DNA of 45,490 bases from Bacteroidales bacterium (GCA_016281315.1 JAEEIJ010000061.1:1-45490), one strand, 5' to 3'. Shown: positions 16,123 to 25,779, counted from the first letter of the stretch. The notes: generated by a model from the sequence alone, not told the origin. Numbers and translations: made by a program.

Positions 16123-16437
16123 ATGATGGCAGTACCCAGAACCCAAACAGCCTTCAGGCTCAAGGACAGCCTGTTGGAGCGAATGAAATGGCGTGCGAAA
16201 CGCGAGAACAAATCCCTGAATGCTTTGGTGGAAGAAATCCTGGATGAACAATTCGGAAGAGAAATTGTATTCCCCAAACTGCCGCCGGAATTCTTTGAAC
16301 AGGCAAAAGAATTGGAAAGGTTCGTAATAAAGGATGCAAAGCTATCCGATAGGTATAAGGGTTTGGACGCCTCGGAACAAGCGGCGCTTGACAAGGTAAT
16401 CAAATATGAATATCTCGCAGAAAAGTATGGAGTATAA
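16123..16437 (+). CDS. Ribbon-helix-helix type antitoxin
   Basis: The chosen start is ATG 16123 (or the adjacent ATG 16126), because the in-frame ATG at 16051 lies upstream of the -7 box at 16097. The product is 104 residues. The N-terminus, TAFRLKDSLLERMKWRAKRENKSLNALVEEILDEQFG shown here only in part (TAFRLKDSLLERMK ... SLNALVEEIL), has the strand-helix-helix spacing of Arc/MetJ-type DNA-binding antitoxins. The acidic, helical C-terminal half would bind the toxin. The gene overlaps the PIN toxin by 11 bases. Base composition is visibly AT-richer than the flanks. It would neutralise the toxin and repress its own promoter, by family analogy. Confidence 0.8.
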   Translation: MMAVPRTQTAFRLKDSLLERMKWRAKRENKSLNALVEEILDEQFGREIVFPKLPPEFFEQAKELERFVIKDAKLSDRYKGLDASEQAALDKVIKYEYLAEKYGV

Positions 16438-16867
16438 AATAAAAGTTTGTATTGATACCAATATCCTGTTGGATTTCGTTTTTGCTGACAGGGAAAGACA
16501 CGCAATTGCTCAGCAACTATTTCACCTGATATACACTCACAAGGTGGAGGCTACTGTTTCTACACAAAGCGTATTGGATGCGGCCTACTTGGCAGGGAAA
16601 AAACCTTTGTCTGGCATATCTGATTATAGAACTGCGATGCTGTATATGCTAATGCGGACTGACGTTGGATATGTGGACTCGTTCGACCTTCGCGATGCAT
16701 TGGAGAATACGCATCCGGACATTGAGGACAGCGCTTTAATCAGTTTTGCCTATGACAATTGTTGCGATTTTTTCCTGACAAACGATAAAGAGCTACTTTC
16801 CCGCGAAGTCCCGAGGCCGATGAAGGTGATGACGCCGGAGGAGTTCGTAGACAAATGCCGCGCGTAA
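16427..16867 (+). CDS. PIN-domain toxin (VapC-like ribonuclease)
   Basis: ATG 16427 overlaps the antitoxin stop, the usual coupling in such pairs; a start at 16406 is also in frame. The product is 146 residues. PIN motifs are KVCIDTNILLDF (first acidic residue Asp10), VLDAAYLAG, DIEDSALISFAYDN (central acidic pair) and DFFLTNDKEL (C-terminal acidic site), which together form the Mg-binding RNase centre. VapC-family toxins cleave RNA, often tRNA; whether this one does is unknown. It is AT-richer than its neighbours and lies between tRNA-Val and pbpC, as expected for an acquired module. Its stop is two bases from the convergent pbpC stop. Confidence 0.88.
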   Translation: MEYKIKVCIDTNILLDFVFADRERHAIAQQLFHLIYTHKVEATVSTQSVLDAAYLAGKKPLSGISDYRTAMLYMLMRTDVGYVDSFDLRDALENTHPDIEDSALISFAYDNCCDFFLTNDKELLSREVPRPMKVMTPEEFVDKCRA

Positions 16868-16869
16868 AT

Positions 16870-18999
16870 CTAGGAGGCTATTTCAAAGGAAACAAATGCA
16901 CTGTTACCCTCGCCGTCCACCACGGTGAGGGTGTGTTTTCCCGCCGGAGGGGTCAGCCGCATTTCGTGGCGGAGGGTGGTTTCGCCGATGTAGGAGCCGT
17001 CCAGGTGCCACCAGAGGGTTTCCGCACTGTCGTGATGGGCGGCGCGGAAAACAACGCCCTGGATGCTGCCATCCAACTGGCGGGGCATCCTAAGCAGGGC
17101 GCCGTTCTGGGGATAGATGAACTGGACAGGGGATCCGGTTTTTCGTTTGGCGCCCGTGTATTCGGGATGGTAAGGCTTGTAGAACCATTCCATGGCGGGC
17201 GGCAGCACAAACTCTCCGCTCGCGTGATAGGGGCAGGGTTCGCTGTCCAGGCCGGCCGGGGGAAGGAGCATCTCCTCCGCCGGGCAGTCGGGTGTAGCGA
17301 GCATTCCGGAGTCCTTGCACACCTGGGCGCTCTGCCCGCCCTCATAGGGCTCCTCGAACCAGCGGTCGTCCCGGGGCAGCAGGTTCAGGATGTCGAACAT
17401 CACCGGTCCGGCGGCGCGGGCGCCCGTGAGCCCCGGCACGCCCTGGCCCTGGGCGTTTCCGGCCCAGACGCCTATCGTGTAGGCTGGCGTCATCCCCACG
17501 GCCCAGGCGTCGCGGAAGCCGTAGCTGGTGCCGGTCTTCCAGGCGGCCTTCCGCACCGAGTGGATGAGCCGCCAGTCCAATTGGTCGGGCCGATTGACCT
17601 CTTTCAATGCCTCAAACGTGTACCACGCGGGGAAAGAAGGATTGTTGGCGAGGGCGGAATAGGCCGATGTAACCTCGTCCAGGCGCCCTTCGGCCCCGCC
17701 CAGGATGAGCGACAAGCCATAGTGGTCCGGGCTCTGGGTGAGGGTGCTGAGCCCGGCTTCCCTGAGGCGGGCGTGGAACTTGGGGACGCCGTATTCGCGC
17801 AGCAGGAAAACGGCCGGGATGTTGAGCGAACGCGCCAGGGCCTCGGCCGCCGGCACGGCGCCATAATACTGTCTGTCGAAGTTTTCCGGCGTGAACCCGT
17901 TCAGATTGAGCGGGACGTCGGGCAGGAGCGTCCTGGGCAGGATGACGCCCTCTTCCAGCGCGGCCTCATAGAGGAAGGGCTTCAGGATGCTGCCCGTGGA
18001 ACGGGGCGCGGCGGCGATGTCCACCTGCCGGCCCGGACGCTCGCGGTAGGGCGAACTGTTGCCCACATAGGCCACCACGGCGCCGCTCGTATTGTCAATC
18101 ACTACCGCCGCCATATCGGCAATGCCTTCCAGGGCAAGGTCGTCCGAACGGCGGTCCACCGTGGCTTCCACGGCTTTCTGCAACGAATAACGGATGCTGC
18201 TGCGCGTGCGCTCCCCGGCCGGGCAGCGTTCCACAAAGTGCGAAGCCAGGGACGGAAGCGGCAGGGGTTTGTCCGGGAGCGGTTCCTCCAGGGCGGCCTC
18301 ATAGGTTTCGGCCGATAGATCCCCGTGCTCCAGGAGCCGTTTCAGCAGGCGGTTGCGTTTTTCCAGCAGTTGCTCCCGCTGCCTGCCGGGATGGATGTTG
18401 GCCGGGGCATTGGGCAGCACGGCCAGCGTGGCTGCCTCGGCCCAGGTGAGTTCCGCGGCCGGATGGCCGAAATAACGCCAGGCGGCGGCCTCCAGGCCCA
18501 CCACGTTCCCGCCAAAAGGCGCGTGGGCGGCATAGAGGGCGAGGATGCTGCGTTTTCTGTAGCGCAGCTCCAGCCGCGTGGCCAGGACGGCTTCGATGAA
18601 TTTCTGCCAGAGCGTGCGCTCCTTCCCGCGGGAGAGGCGGATCACCTGCATCGTGATGGTGCTGCCGCCGCTCACGGTGTGGCCGGCCCTCACATTGTCC
18701 ACGGCCGCCCGCACCAGCGCTCCCGGATCCACGCCGGGATGCCAGCGGAAATGCCGGTCTTCAAACTGGATGAGGGCGGTGGCGAAGCGCTGCGGCACGG
18801 TATCGGCCGGCGGGAAGCGCCACTGTCCGTCGGAAGCGATTCGCGCGCCCAGCAGTTCCCCCTCCGCGCTTTCCACCACCGTGGAATAGGGCGTGTCGGG
18901 AAAGAGGTTCCGTGGCAGGCAGAACAGCCATGCCAGGAGCAGAACCCCCGCTGCCAGCGCCCACCACTTCGGTGAGCGCAGGGAAGACCTGGCACTCAC
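16870..18999 (-). CDS. pbpC: Penicillin-binding protein 1C (glycosyltransferase-transpeptidase)
   Basis: This 709-residue inner-membrane protein starts at GTG 18999. One N-terminal membrane segment (about 11-27) is followed by a GT51 glycosyltransferase with FEDRHFRWHPGVD (catalytic Glu80), GGSTITMQ, and a later YFGHPAAELTWAEAA segment. The transpeptidase domain has SILK (Ser337), SLN and KTGTSYGFRDAW. A C-terminal immunoglobulin-like PBP1C domain ends the protein (about 620-709). It polymerises and may crosslink peptidoglycan in the periplasm. The gene begins 12 bases after the stop of the thioester alpha-2-macroglobulin gene, the well-known pairing of yfhM-like genes with pbpC, where the macroglobulin is thought to protect the envelope when peptidoglycan is breached. 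Confidence 0.96.
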   Translation of the reverse strand: MSARSSLRSPKWWALAAGVLLLAWLFCLPRNLFPDTPYSTVVESAEGELLGARIASDGQWRFPPADTVPQRFATALIQFEDRHFRWHPGVDPGALVRAAVDNVRAGHTVSGGSTITMQVIRLSRGKERTLWQKFIEAVLATRLELRYRKRSILALYAAHAPFGGNVVGLEAAAWRYFGHPAAELTWAEAATLAVLPNAPANIHPGRQREQLLEKRNRLLKRLLEHGDLSAETYEAALEEPLPDKPLPLPSLASHFVERCPAGERTRSSIRYSLQKAVEATVDRRSDDLALEGIADMAAVVIDNTSGAVVAYVGNSSPYRERPGRQVDIAAAPRSTGSILKPFLYEAALEEGVILPRTLLPDVPLNLNGFTPENFDRQYYGAVPAAEALARSLNIPAVFLLREYGVPKFHARLREAGLSTLTQSPDHYGLSLILGGAEGRLDEVTSAYSALANNPSFPAWYTFEALKEVNRPDQLDWRLIHSVRKAAWKTGTSYGFRDAWAVGMTPAYTIGVWAGNAQGQGVPGLTGARAAGPVMFDILNLLPRDDRWFEEPYEGGQSAQVCKDSGMLATPDCPAEEMLLPPAGLDSEPCPYHASGEFVLPPAMEWFYKPYHPEYTGAKRKTGSPVQFIYPQNGALLRMPRQLDGSIQGVVFRAAHHDSAETLWWHLDGSYIGETTLRHEMRLTPPAGKHTLTVVDGEGNSAFVSFEIAS

Positions 19000-19011
19000 G
19001 CGGCCCCGGGT

Positions 19012-22000
19012 TTAGCGGGTTACCACGGCGGTTCCGGAGGCGCTGCAGGCGTTCACGGCCGGCTCGTACATAGCCTGGCACACGGTGGCGGGCAGGGAGT
19101 AGCTGCCTTCGTAGGCGGCTCTCAGCTGCACGCTGAAGCTCTTGCTGCGTCCGGCGGGCAGGCCGAAGTACCACAGCACGCGGTCGTCGCGGATGTCCTT
19201 ATAGTCGTAGGAATCCTCGGACGCTGCGCCCGTGAGGCGTTCGTTCACGATTTCCCAGCCGGCGGGGATGCCCATATCCAGGGCCAGGTTTTCCAGCGAA
19301 CGCACGGCGTGGCCGGTGACCTTGATGCTGGCGCGGATGCGCGTGCCCTGTTTCAGGGAAGCGGGATTCACGGCGGCGCCGTGTTCATCGGTATAGCGCA
19401 CCTGTAGGGAAATGCCGTTGGAAGCGGCCTTCTTCACGGCTTCGCGGGAGACGCTTAGGAGCGTCGCGTAAACGCGTCCGTCGGAGGTGTTCTGTACGGA
19501 AGTGGCACCGGAAAGCGGCACGCTCACGATGGAGTGGGCCGATCCTACCTCGCGTCCGCCCACCTTGGCACGGATGGCGGCGTCACCCGTCTTCTCGTAG
19601 AGGTGGTGCAGGGCGATGGCCGCGAAGGCGCTCTCCTGAGAGGAGTAGTCGCGCTCCGGCAGATCCTCCGCCAGCGCGAGGGCATCGGCCACCCTTCCGT
19701 TGAGGGCCAGGGCGTCGATGGCTACCAGGAGGTCGCGCAGGGCCGTCCCGTAGGTGATGTTATAGGGCTCGTATTCCGGGAATTCCCGTTTGCTGTTGTC
19801 CAGCAGGGCTGCCGCCAGGCTCGCCTTTCCGTTCACGGCATAGGCGGCCGAGAGCATCCATCTGGCCTGGTCGCCGATGTCTTCCGCCTCCCGCAGCCGG
19901 TTCATCCCGGAGAGGTACGGTGCGCCGGCGATGGCCAGCGTGTACAGGCGGTAGGCTTCGTCGGTGTGGGAGAAGAAACTGCTCCCCGCGATGCGGTACA
20001 CCTGCGACATCTTCTGCTGGTAGTTCTTCCAGGCTTTCACCACGCCGTCGTTCACGTCGAAGCCGGCTTTGTCGGCCTCGCTGAGCAGCTGCCCGGCCAT
20101 CGAGGAAACCCAGGTGGAGGAAGAGCCGCCGGTCCAGTAGGCGAAGCCGCCGTCGGCGTTCTGGCGCGCATACAGGGAACTGATGATGACGGGGAGGATG
20201 GCCTTCGCCTCGGCGGCATCGGCCTCATCGAGCAGCGGCAGCAGATGCAGGAGGGTGAGACCCCGGGAACTGAGCTGTTCGCTGCAGTTGTAGGGGTAGT
20301 TCTTCATATTGAGGAAGAGCCCCCTCACATCCACGGCCGGGAAGGTGGCCAGCTGGAGGGTGTTGCCGGAAATGTTGCGGGATGCGCCCTTCTCCAGGAC
20401 AAAGCGCTCCACGGAAGTGATTTCGGGATTGGCGTTGCGCACTTCCAGCGCCACGGTCTCGGAGGCCTTGTGGCCACCGCCGGTAGCCGTGACGGTGACG
20501 TGGGAAATCCCTTCACCGGTGGCCTGCAGCGGGAAGCTCACCAGGCGGTCGCCCTTGCCGTCGAACTGGACGGTCTGGCTGCCGCCGCCGGAAAGGGGAC
20601 CATCGGCCTTCACGGTGACGGTGGCTTCCTTCACGCCGTCCTCCATTGCGAAGACGTTCACGGCGGCCGATGTTTTGTCGGCGCTGCCCATCACGCGCGG
20701 CAGGGTGGTCACCACCATCAGCGGGTTCTGCACGGGAACGGTCTTTTCGGCCTGGCCGAAGGCGCCGTCGTGACCGGCCACCAGCATCACGCGCACGCTG
20801 CCCACGTACATCGGAAGCTGCAGTTTGATGGAGTCGGTGCCTTTTTTGAGGGTTTTCGGTGCACAGTAGAGCACTACCGGATTGAATCGATTGTCTTTGC
20901 GGGCGTTGCGCACGGCCTCCTGGTCACCGCCGATGGCGGCCAGCGGCGAGAACTTCCCGCCGAAGGCGCCGATCACCTGGTCGTAGAGGTCCCAGGTGTG
21001 TACGCCCAGGGCTTCCCACTGGTACATCCGGCTCCAGGGATCCGGGGTCTTGAAGGCCGTCAGATCCAGCAGACCTTCGTCCACGATGGCCAGGGTATAG
21101 GTCATCGCTTTCCCGTTCTTTTCCGAGACTTTCACCGTGAAGGGTTCTTCCGGATGGATGACATCCGGCATCTGGATGACGGGATTCAGGTGCGAGGCTG
21201 GATTCTCCACTTTCACGCGCTGCACGCCGTACAGACGCAGCGGGAGGTCGCCTTCCGATGCGATGTAGGGCAGCAGGAGCGTTACGTGCACATAGATATT
21301 GGGGGCCATTTCATCCGTGACGGTGAAGCTCCAGGTGGTATCCTGTTTTCCAGCGGAAACCCATTCCCGTTTGAGGACGCCGGCGGCGTTCTCCAGGCTC
21401 ACCAGGGCGCGTCCGCCCGGGGCGGCGGGGATGTAGACGGTGGCCTTTTCGCCCACCTGATAGGACGGCTTATCCGTCGAGAGGGTGATCTGCGTGAGGG
21501 CTTCGGGATCTCCCCGGTTCGCACGGCCACGGTATTCGGGCCAGTCCACCGTGAAGGTGGCTCCGGCGATGTGGCCGGAGACTTTGTCGCGGGCTACGAC
21601 CAGGTATCGGCCCCAGTCCGGATAGTCCACGCGGAAGCTGAAGGAAGCGTCCTGCGCGCCTACGACGAGGGTGCCGCCCAGAATACGCTGCACGCTGCTT
21701 CCGTTCACATAGGCGTCCAGATCCGAGCCGCTGCCGTCCCACCACCAGGACCAGCCGGTCTTATAGACGGCATATTCTACCTGATGGCCCTTGATGCGCT
21801 GGCCGGAGGCGTTCACCACGGCCAGGTGGAAGACCTGGTCCTTGTCCGTTTCCAGATAATCGCCATCCGGGACGCGGATGCCCACATAGGTGGAGTAAGG
21901 GGAGTAGAGGAGGGTTTCGGTGGTGAAGCTCTCGTCTCCGCCCGGTTCCTGGACGGAGGTGACCACGAAGGCCTGCAGCATGCCGGGAGCGCCGTTCACG

Positions 22001-24090
22001 CCGGGAACGGGCACCTGCGCGGCGAAGCGGCCGCCGGCATCCAGCCGGCCCTCGAAGAGCGTGCCTTCCAGGGAGCCCACGTTGTTGTCCGGGGCATAGA
22101 AGCTGTATTTCTCAAAGCCCTTGAAGGGGGCGCCCGATGCCTTCCGCAGCGTAATCTGCGCGTTCACGGGGAGGTTGCCCGCCACGCCGCCCGTGAGCCA
22201 GGCGGCTTCCACCGGCAGACTCACACTCCGGCCGCCTTCCAGCACGGCGGGATACTGCGTGTTGATCTTGAGCCGGTTGGGCTTGATGGTTTCAATATGC
22301 AGCACTTTGTGGAAGCTGCTGCCGCCCACTTTGAGGTAGGCGTTCCAGTAGCCGGTGGGATCATCGGCCTTGGTGGGGACGTCGAAGCTGTAGAAGCCGT
22401 CTACGCCCTTGCGGGTGTATTTCGCATAGAAACTGCCGGCGGGGGTGTACACCTCCAGGGTGGCCGGATGGCCTTCCGGCAGGGATTTTCCCTTGTCCAT
22501 AATGATGGCGCTCACGTGGAGGGTGTCGCCGGGACGCCAGACGCCGCGCTCGCCGTAGATGAAGGACTTGAGGCCCCGCTGCAGCACTTCGCCGCCTACG
22601 TCGAAGCGGCTCAGGGAACGCTCGTTCCGTTCGCTCAGCTTAAGGTAGGCGGTGCTGCCGCCGGCCTTTGCCACCAGGGCGAAAGGCTTGTGGCTGAGGT
22701 TGATGGTGGCCAGGCCGTTTCCATCGGTCTTGCCGCTGCCCACGCTCTGCAGCTGGAAGTCATACGCCTCGATCTTCGCGCCGGAGACGGGCTTCGCGCT
22801 GATGAGGTCCGTGGCGGCCACCCAAATCTTGTCGGTTCCGGCCCATTCGGCCACCAGGCCCAGGTCGCTGCCCAGCAGCTGTACCACGGGGAAGCGGTCG
22901 GAATCCATATAATAAGAGGGCGTGGTGGGATCGTCGGACTCATCCCAGTTGTATTCGTCCCAGTCGTAATAATTCTCCCAGTAATAGGGTTCGGTCTGGT
23001 CCCAGACGGATTCGTCGGCCTTGCTGGGCTTCCCGCTCACGGGATTCAGGCCCTGCAGGACCTCCTTGCCGCCATAGAGGCTCTGGTCCAGGCGGAAGCT
23101 GATGCGCACGCGGTAGATGGCGCCGGGCTCTTTCTTCACCAGGCCGCTCAGATCCAGGCTGTGCGTGTTCCAGGTGTGCAGGTCCTTGCTGGCGTCCAGG
23201 GGGATATCGGCCTTATAGACCAGACGGCCGCTGCGCCGGAGGGCGGAATCCCCGCCCAGGTCGTTGTCCTGCAGATACATCAGGATGTTTTTCTCATAGA
23301 TCTTGACGATGCGCACCTCCACGGCGGCCAGGTTCACGGCGCGGAAGGGGAGGATGAACTGCTGCTGGGCGGGAAGGATGCTGCCCGTGAAGGGGAATTC
23401 CACCGCGGGTTTTTCCTCCTGGATGCTGAAGCTGCGCACAAAGTCCTCTCCCAGCATATCGCCGTCCACGCTCTTGAGGCTCCTGTCCAGACGGAGCTCC
23501 ACGTTCTCGCGCCGGCCTTCGATGTGGATGAGGATGGAGTTGTCCTGCACCTGGACGTAGCTGCGGGAGACGCCTTCCACTTCCACCAGTCCCTTGACGG
23601 CGGCGTTGGCGGGGGCCCCGTTCAACTGTACTTCCAGCAGGGAGCCTTTGTCGGAGACCTTCACCACGCGGAAGGCCCGGCCGTTGTCCGGCTCTTCCCC
23701 GAAATCGGCCTCCTGAGCGGACGAGCCTCTGGTTGTGATGCCGAAGACGAATTTCTCCGGCGCGCCTTCCAGCACTTTTCCAAGGCCGAAGGTGACGCGG
23801 TACACCAGCCCTTCCTTGAGGGCGCCCTCCTCCGGGATGAAGGAAACGCTCTGCGGGCCGTCCCATTTCACCGTTCCCTTTATGGCGGGCTTCAGGGTGA
23901 AGATGCCTTCTGCGGGCTGGGCGGTGGCATCTTCCGCCAGTTCCACGCGGATGGGCGTTCCCGGGCTCACGATACCGCCGGTGAAGGCTTTGATGTAAGG
24001 GGCAAATTCTTCGGCCGAAGGTTCCTCGACCTTACTGGTGCAGGCAAAAGCGGCGAAGGCCGCTGCCAGCAGGAACAAATACTTGCGCAT
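19012..24090 (-). CDS. Alpha-2-macroglobulin lipoprotein with thioester (YfhM-like)
   Basis: The start is ATG 24090, giving a lipoprotein signal (MRKYLFLLAAAFAAFAC, lipobox AFAC) and 1692 residues; the upstream in-frame extension crosses the promoter. N-terminal macroglobulin domains include GERGVWRPGDTLHVSAIIMD (MG2-like). The bait and A2M regions follow, and the thioester motif YNCSEQ has Cys1269 and Gln1272. The helical toroid next to it carries YARQNADGGFAYWTGGSSST. Family members form a Cys-Gln thioester that covalently traps attacking proteases in the periplasm or at the outer membrane. The gene is transcribed with pbpC and divergent from a DUF6377-type regulator. It contrasts with the thioester-less paralogue at 7782. 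Confidence 0.95.
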   Translation of the reverse strand: MRKYLFLLAAAFAAFACTSKVEEPSAEEFAPYIKAFTGGIVSPGTPIRVELAEDATAQPAEGIFTLKPAIKGTVKWDGPQSVSFIPEEGALKEGLVYRVTFGLGKVLEGAPEKFVFGITTRGSSAQEADFGEEPDNGRAFRVVKVSDKGSLLEVQLNGAPANAAVKGLVEVEGVSRSYVQVQDNSILIHIEGRRENVELRLDRSLKSVDGDMLGEDFVRSFSIQEEKPAVEFPFTGSILPAQQQFILPFRAVNLAAVEVRIVKIYEKNILMYLQDNDLGGDSALRRSGRLVYKADIPLDASKDLHTWNTHSLDLSGLVKKEPGAIYRVRISFRLDQSLYGGKEVLQGLNPVSGKPSKADESVWDQTEPYYWENYYDWDEYNWDESDDPTTPSYYMDSDRFPVVQLLGSDLGLVAEWAGTDKIWVAATDLISAKPVSGAKIEAYDFQLQSVGSGKTDGNGLATINLSHKPFALVAKAGGSTAYLKLSERNERSLSRFDVGGEVLQRGLKSFIYGERGVWRPGDTLHVSAIIMDKGKSLPEGHPATLEVYTPAGSFYAKYTRKGVDGFYSFDVPTKADDPTGYWNAYLKVGGSSFHKVLHIETIKPNRLKINTQYPAVLEGGRSVSLPVEAAWLTGGVAGNLPVNAQITLRKASGAPFKGFEKYSFYAPDNNVGSLEGTLFEGRLDAGGRFAAQVPVPGVNGAPGMLQAFVVTSVQEPGGDESFTTETLLYSPYSTYVGIRVPDGDYLETDKDQVFHLAVVNASGQRIKGHQVEYAVYKTGWSWWWDGSGSDLDAYVNGSSVQRILGGTLVVGAQDASFSFRVDYPDWGRYLVVARDKVSGHIAGATFTVDWPEYRGRANRGDPEALTQITLSTDKPSYQVGEKATVYIPAAPGGRALVSLENAAGVLKREWVSAGKQDTTWSFTVTDEMAPNIYVHVTLLLPYIASEGDLPLRLYGVQRVKVENPASHLNPVIQMPDVIHPEEPFTVKVSEKNGKAMTYTLAIVDEGLLDLTAFKTPDPWSRMYQWEALGVHTWDLYDQVIGAFGGKFSPLAAIGGDQEAVRNARKDNRFNPVVLYCAPKTLKKGTDSIKLQLPMYVGSVRVMLVAGHDGAFGQAEKTVPVQNPLMVVTTLPRVMGSADKTSAAVNVFAMEDGVKEATVTVKADGPLSGGGSQTVQFDGKGDRLVSFPLQATGEGISHVTVTATGGGHKASETVALEVRNANPEITSVERFVLEKGASRNISGNTLQLATFPAVDVRGLFLNMKNYPYNCSEQLSSRGLTLLHLLPLLDEADAAEAKAILPVIISSLYARQNADGGFAYWTGGSSSTWVSSMAGQLLSEADKAGFDVNDGVVKAWKNYQQKMSQVYRIAGSSFFSHTDEAYRLYTLAIAGAPYLSGMNRLREAEDIGDQARWMLSAAYAVNGKASLAAALLDNSKREFPEYEPYNITYGTALRDLLVAIDALALNGRVADALALAEDLPERDYSSQESAFAAIALHHLYEKTGDAAIRAKVGGREVGSAHSIVSVPLSGATSVQNTSDGRVYATLLSVSREAVKKAASNGISLQVRYTDEHGAAVNPASLKQGTRIRASIKVTGHAVRSLENLALDMGIPAGWEIVNERLTGAASEDSYDYKDIRDDRVLWYFGLPAGRSKSFSVQLRAAYEGSYSLPATVCQAMYEPAVNACSASGTAVVTR

Positions 24091-24107
24091 AGTTTTAAGT
24101 GTTTGTA

Positions 24108-24115
24108 CAAATATA
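24108..24115 (-). promoter_or_regulatory. -7 box of the macroglobulin-pbpC operon
   Basis: On the minus strand TATATTTG (24115-24108) is a perfect TAnnTTTG box 17 bases before the ATG. No clear TTTG is seen at 19-21 bases upstream. Confidence 0.5.
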
Positions 24116-24174
24116 CGAAAAAACCCGCTCAATTGTTCCCGCCTGCAAAAATATCGCAGGAATAAAAAATTTCT

Positions 24175-24182
24175 TAATTTTG
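24175..24182 (+). promoter_or_regulatory. -7 box of the DUF6377-type regulator
   Basis: TAATTTTG at 24175-24182 fits TAnnTTTG and ends 13 bases before ATG 24196. The -33 element is not obvious. AAAGGA between box and ATG could serve as a weak ribosome site. Confidence 0.5.
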
Positions 24183-24195
24183 TAAAGGAATTCAA

Positions 24196-25779
24196 ATGAA
24201 GAGACCTTTATTATATATAGTGGCCCTGGTGCTTGCCGTTTCCTGCAACCGCGGGGAATACAAGATGCCGCATACCGCCAGGACCAGGGGGCTGGTGAAA
24301 GAACTCCTGAGCACGCTGGACAGTACGGATGTGTATGCCGCCAGGAAGGAGGGAAAGCTGGAGGAAATGAAGTCCGCTCTGCCGGGGCAGACGGATCAGG
24401 AGCGCTTCCTGCTGAATTACAATATAGCCAGGGAGTACTCCAGTTATGTGGTGGACTCCACTTTGATTTATTTGCAGCGGGCTTCGCAGGTGGCCGCCGG
24501 GGCTGGTCTGGATTCCCTGAAAATCAGGGCGGACCTGATGCTCTCTGCGCTGATGTCGGAAGCGGGATTCTACACCGAAGCGCGCGACGTCCTCGTTTCC
24601 GTGCCCCGGAAAGACGTGACGGGAAGACTCCTTGAGAGTTATTTCAACGCCTGGGCCCTGCTCTACCACAATCTCTACTCGGATTTCAATGCCCCCGACG
24701 ATTTCGCGGACAAGTATCGCGAGAACTACGCCGTTTACAGGGATTCCCTGCTGCTGGTGGGAGATACCACGAGCGTGCTCTATCTCCACAATATCGAACG
24801 GAAAGCGGCCAGGGCGGGGGATTACGCTACGGCGATGCGGTACAACGACATCCGCCTTTCCCTCATCAAGGATCATTGTTCCGCACCCTACGCCACCTGT
24901 CTGTATGACCGTTTTATGATTGCGTACTATTATGAACGCGAGCTCACGGGGGAGGCCGTTGACGACCTTCTGGAGTCGGCGATCATCGAGGTCCGCAACA
25001 GCAAGCAGGACATTGCGTCCCTGCTGCGGGTGGAGGCGCTGCTCATCAGCAACAACGACCTCAATGCCGCCAAGAAGGTCTCGGACTACTATTTCTCCTC
25101 CCTGCAGCGGCTGGGCTCCAGAAGGCGCCTGATTGACGGGGCCGATCTTACCATCAAGATCATCGACCGCAACGCACAGTTTATCCGGAAGAGGAACCGC
25201 GAGCTATCCGTCACCCTTGTCCTCCTCTCGCTTCTGGCCGTCGCGCTGGTTTTCGCCCTGGTGAGCATCAACCGGTCCAGGCTCAACATCGCCAGGCTCA
25301 AAGACAACCTGGAACAGTCGGACAACATCTCCAAAAACTATATAGGCGTCGTTTTCCAGCTCTATTCTTCCTACATCAAACGTCTTGACGTCTTCCGGAT
25401 GCGGGTGCATACCCGGCTCAAAAAGGGCCAGATCGAGCAGGCCCTGGAGCTCACCAGCCCGCTGGAGGACGTCGCGTCGGAGGAGCGGAAGGAACTCTTC
25501 CACAACTTCGACACGGCCTTCGTGGATATCTTCCCGGATTTCATCAAGACGGTGAACGCCTGTCTCAAGCCGGACGCACAGATCGTCCCCAAGAAAACGG
25601 AGATCCTCTCTACGGAACTCCGTATCCTCGCGCTCATCAAACTGGGCATTGAAGACAGTACGAAAATAGCGGAAATGCTGCAGTGCTCCGTGAAGACCAT
25701 ATACAACCTCCGGTCCGGGCTCAAGGCCCGGCTGGCCATCTCCGAGGAAGCGTTCAAAAAGGTCATTTTGGAGTTGTAA
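24196..25779 (+). CDS. DUF6377-type membrane-anchored transcriptional regulator
   Basis: 527 residues. Signal/lipobox-like N-terminus MKRPLLYIVALVLAVSC. Residues about 25-330 are helical and TPR-like (DSTLIYLQRASQVAAGAG, GDYATAMRYNDIRLSLI) and would be periplasmic. One transmembrane helix lies near 333-355 (VTLVLLSLLAVALVFALV). The cytoplasmic part has a coiled segment, then a C-terminal LuxR-like helix-turn-helix, STKIAEMLQCSVKTIYNLRSGLKARL (near 490-515; given in part as IAEMLQCSVKTIYNLRS). This layout matches Bacteroidetes DUF6377 regulators, which often lie next to SusCD loci. Here it sits directly upstream of such a cluster, separated by a terminator, and divergent from the macroglobulin gene, so either could be its target. 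Confidence 0.85.
   Translation: MKRPLLYIVALVLAVSCNRGEYKMPHTARTRGLVKELLSTLDSTDVYAARKEGKLEEMKSALPGQTDQERFLLNYNIAREYSSYVVDSTLIYLQRASQVAAGAGLDSLKIRADLMLSALMSEAGFYTEARDVLVSVPRKDVTGRLLESYFNAWALLYHNLYSDFNAPDDFADKYRENYAVYRDSLLLVGDTTSVLYLHNIERKAARAGDYATAMRYNDIRLSLIKDHCSAPYATCLYDRFMIAYYYERELTGEAVDDLLESAIIEVRNSKQDIASLLRVEALLISNNDLNAAKKVSDYYFSSLQRLGSRRRLIDGADLTIKIIDRNAQFIRKRNRELSVTLVLLSLLAVALVFALVSINRSRLNIARLKDNLEQSDNISKNYIGVVFQLYSSYIKRLDVFRMRVHTRLKKGQIEQALELTSPLEDVASEERKELFHNFDTAFVDIFPDFIKTVNACLKPDAQIVPKKTEILSTELRILALIKLGIEDSTKIAEMLQCSVKTIYNLRSGLKARLAISEEAFKKVILEL

Noticed and set aside
19534..24165. A 1543-codon open frame on the plus strand, antisense to the thioester macroglobulin gene
   Set aside because: It mirrors the G/C-ending codons of the real gene, has no coherent domain, signal peptide or start context, and its product is a His/Val/Gly-rich shadow typical of GC-rich antisense frames.
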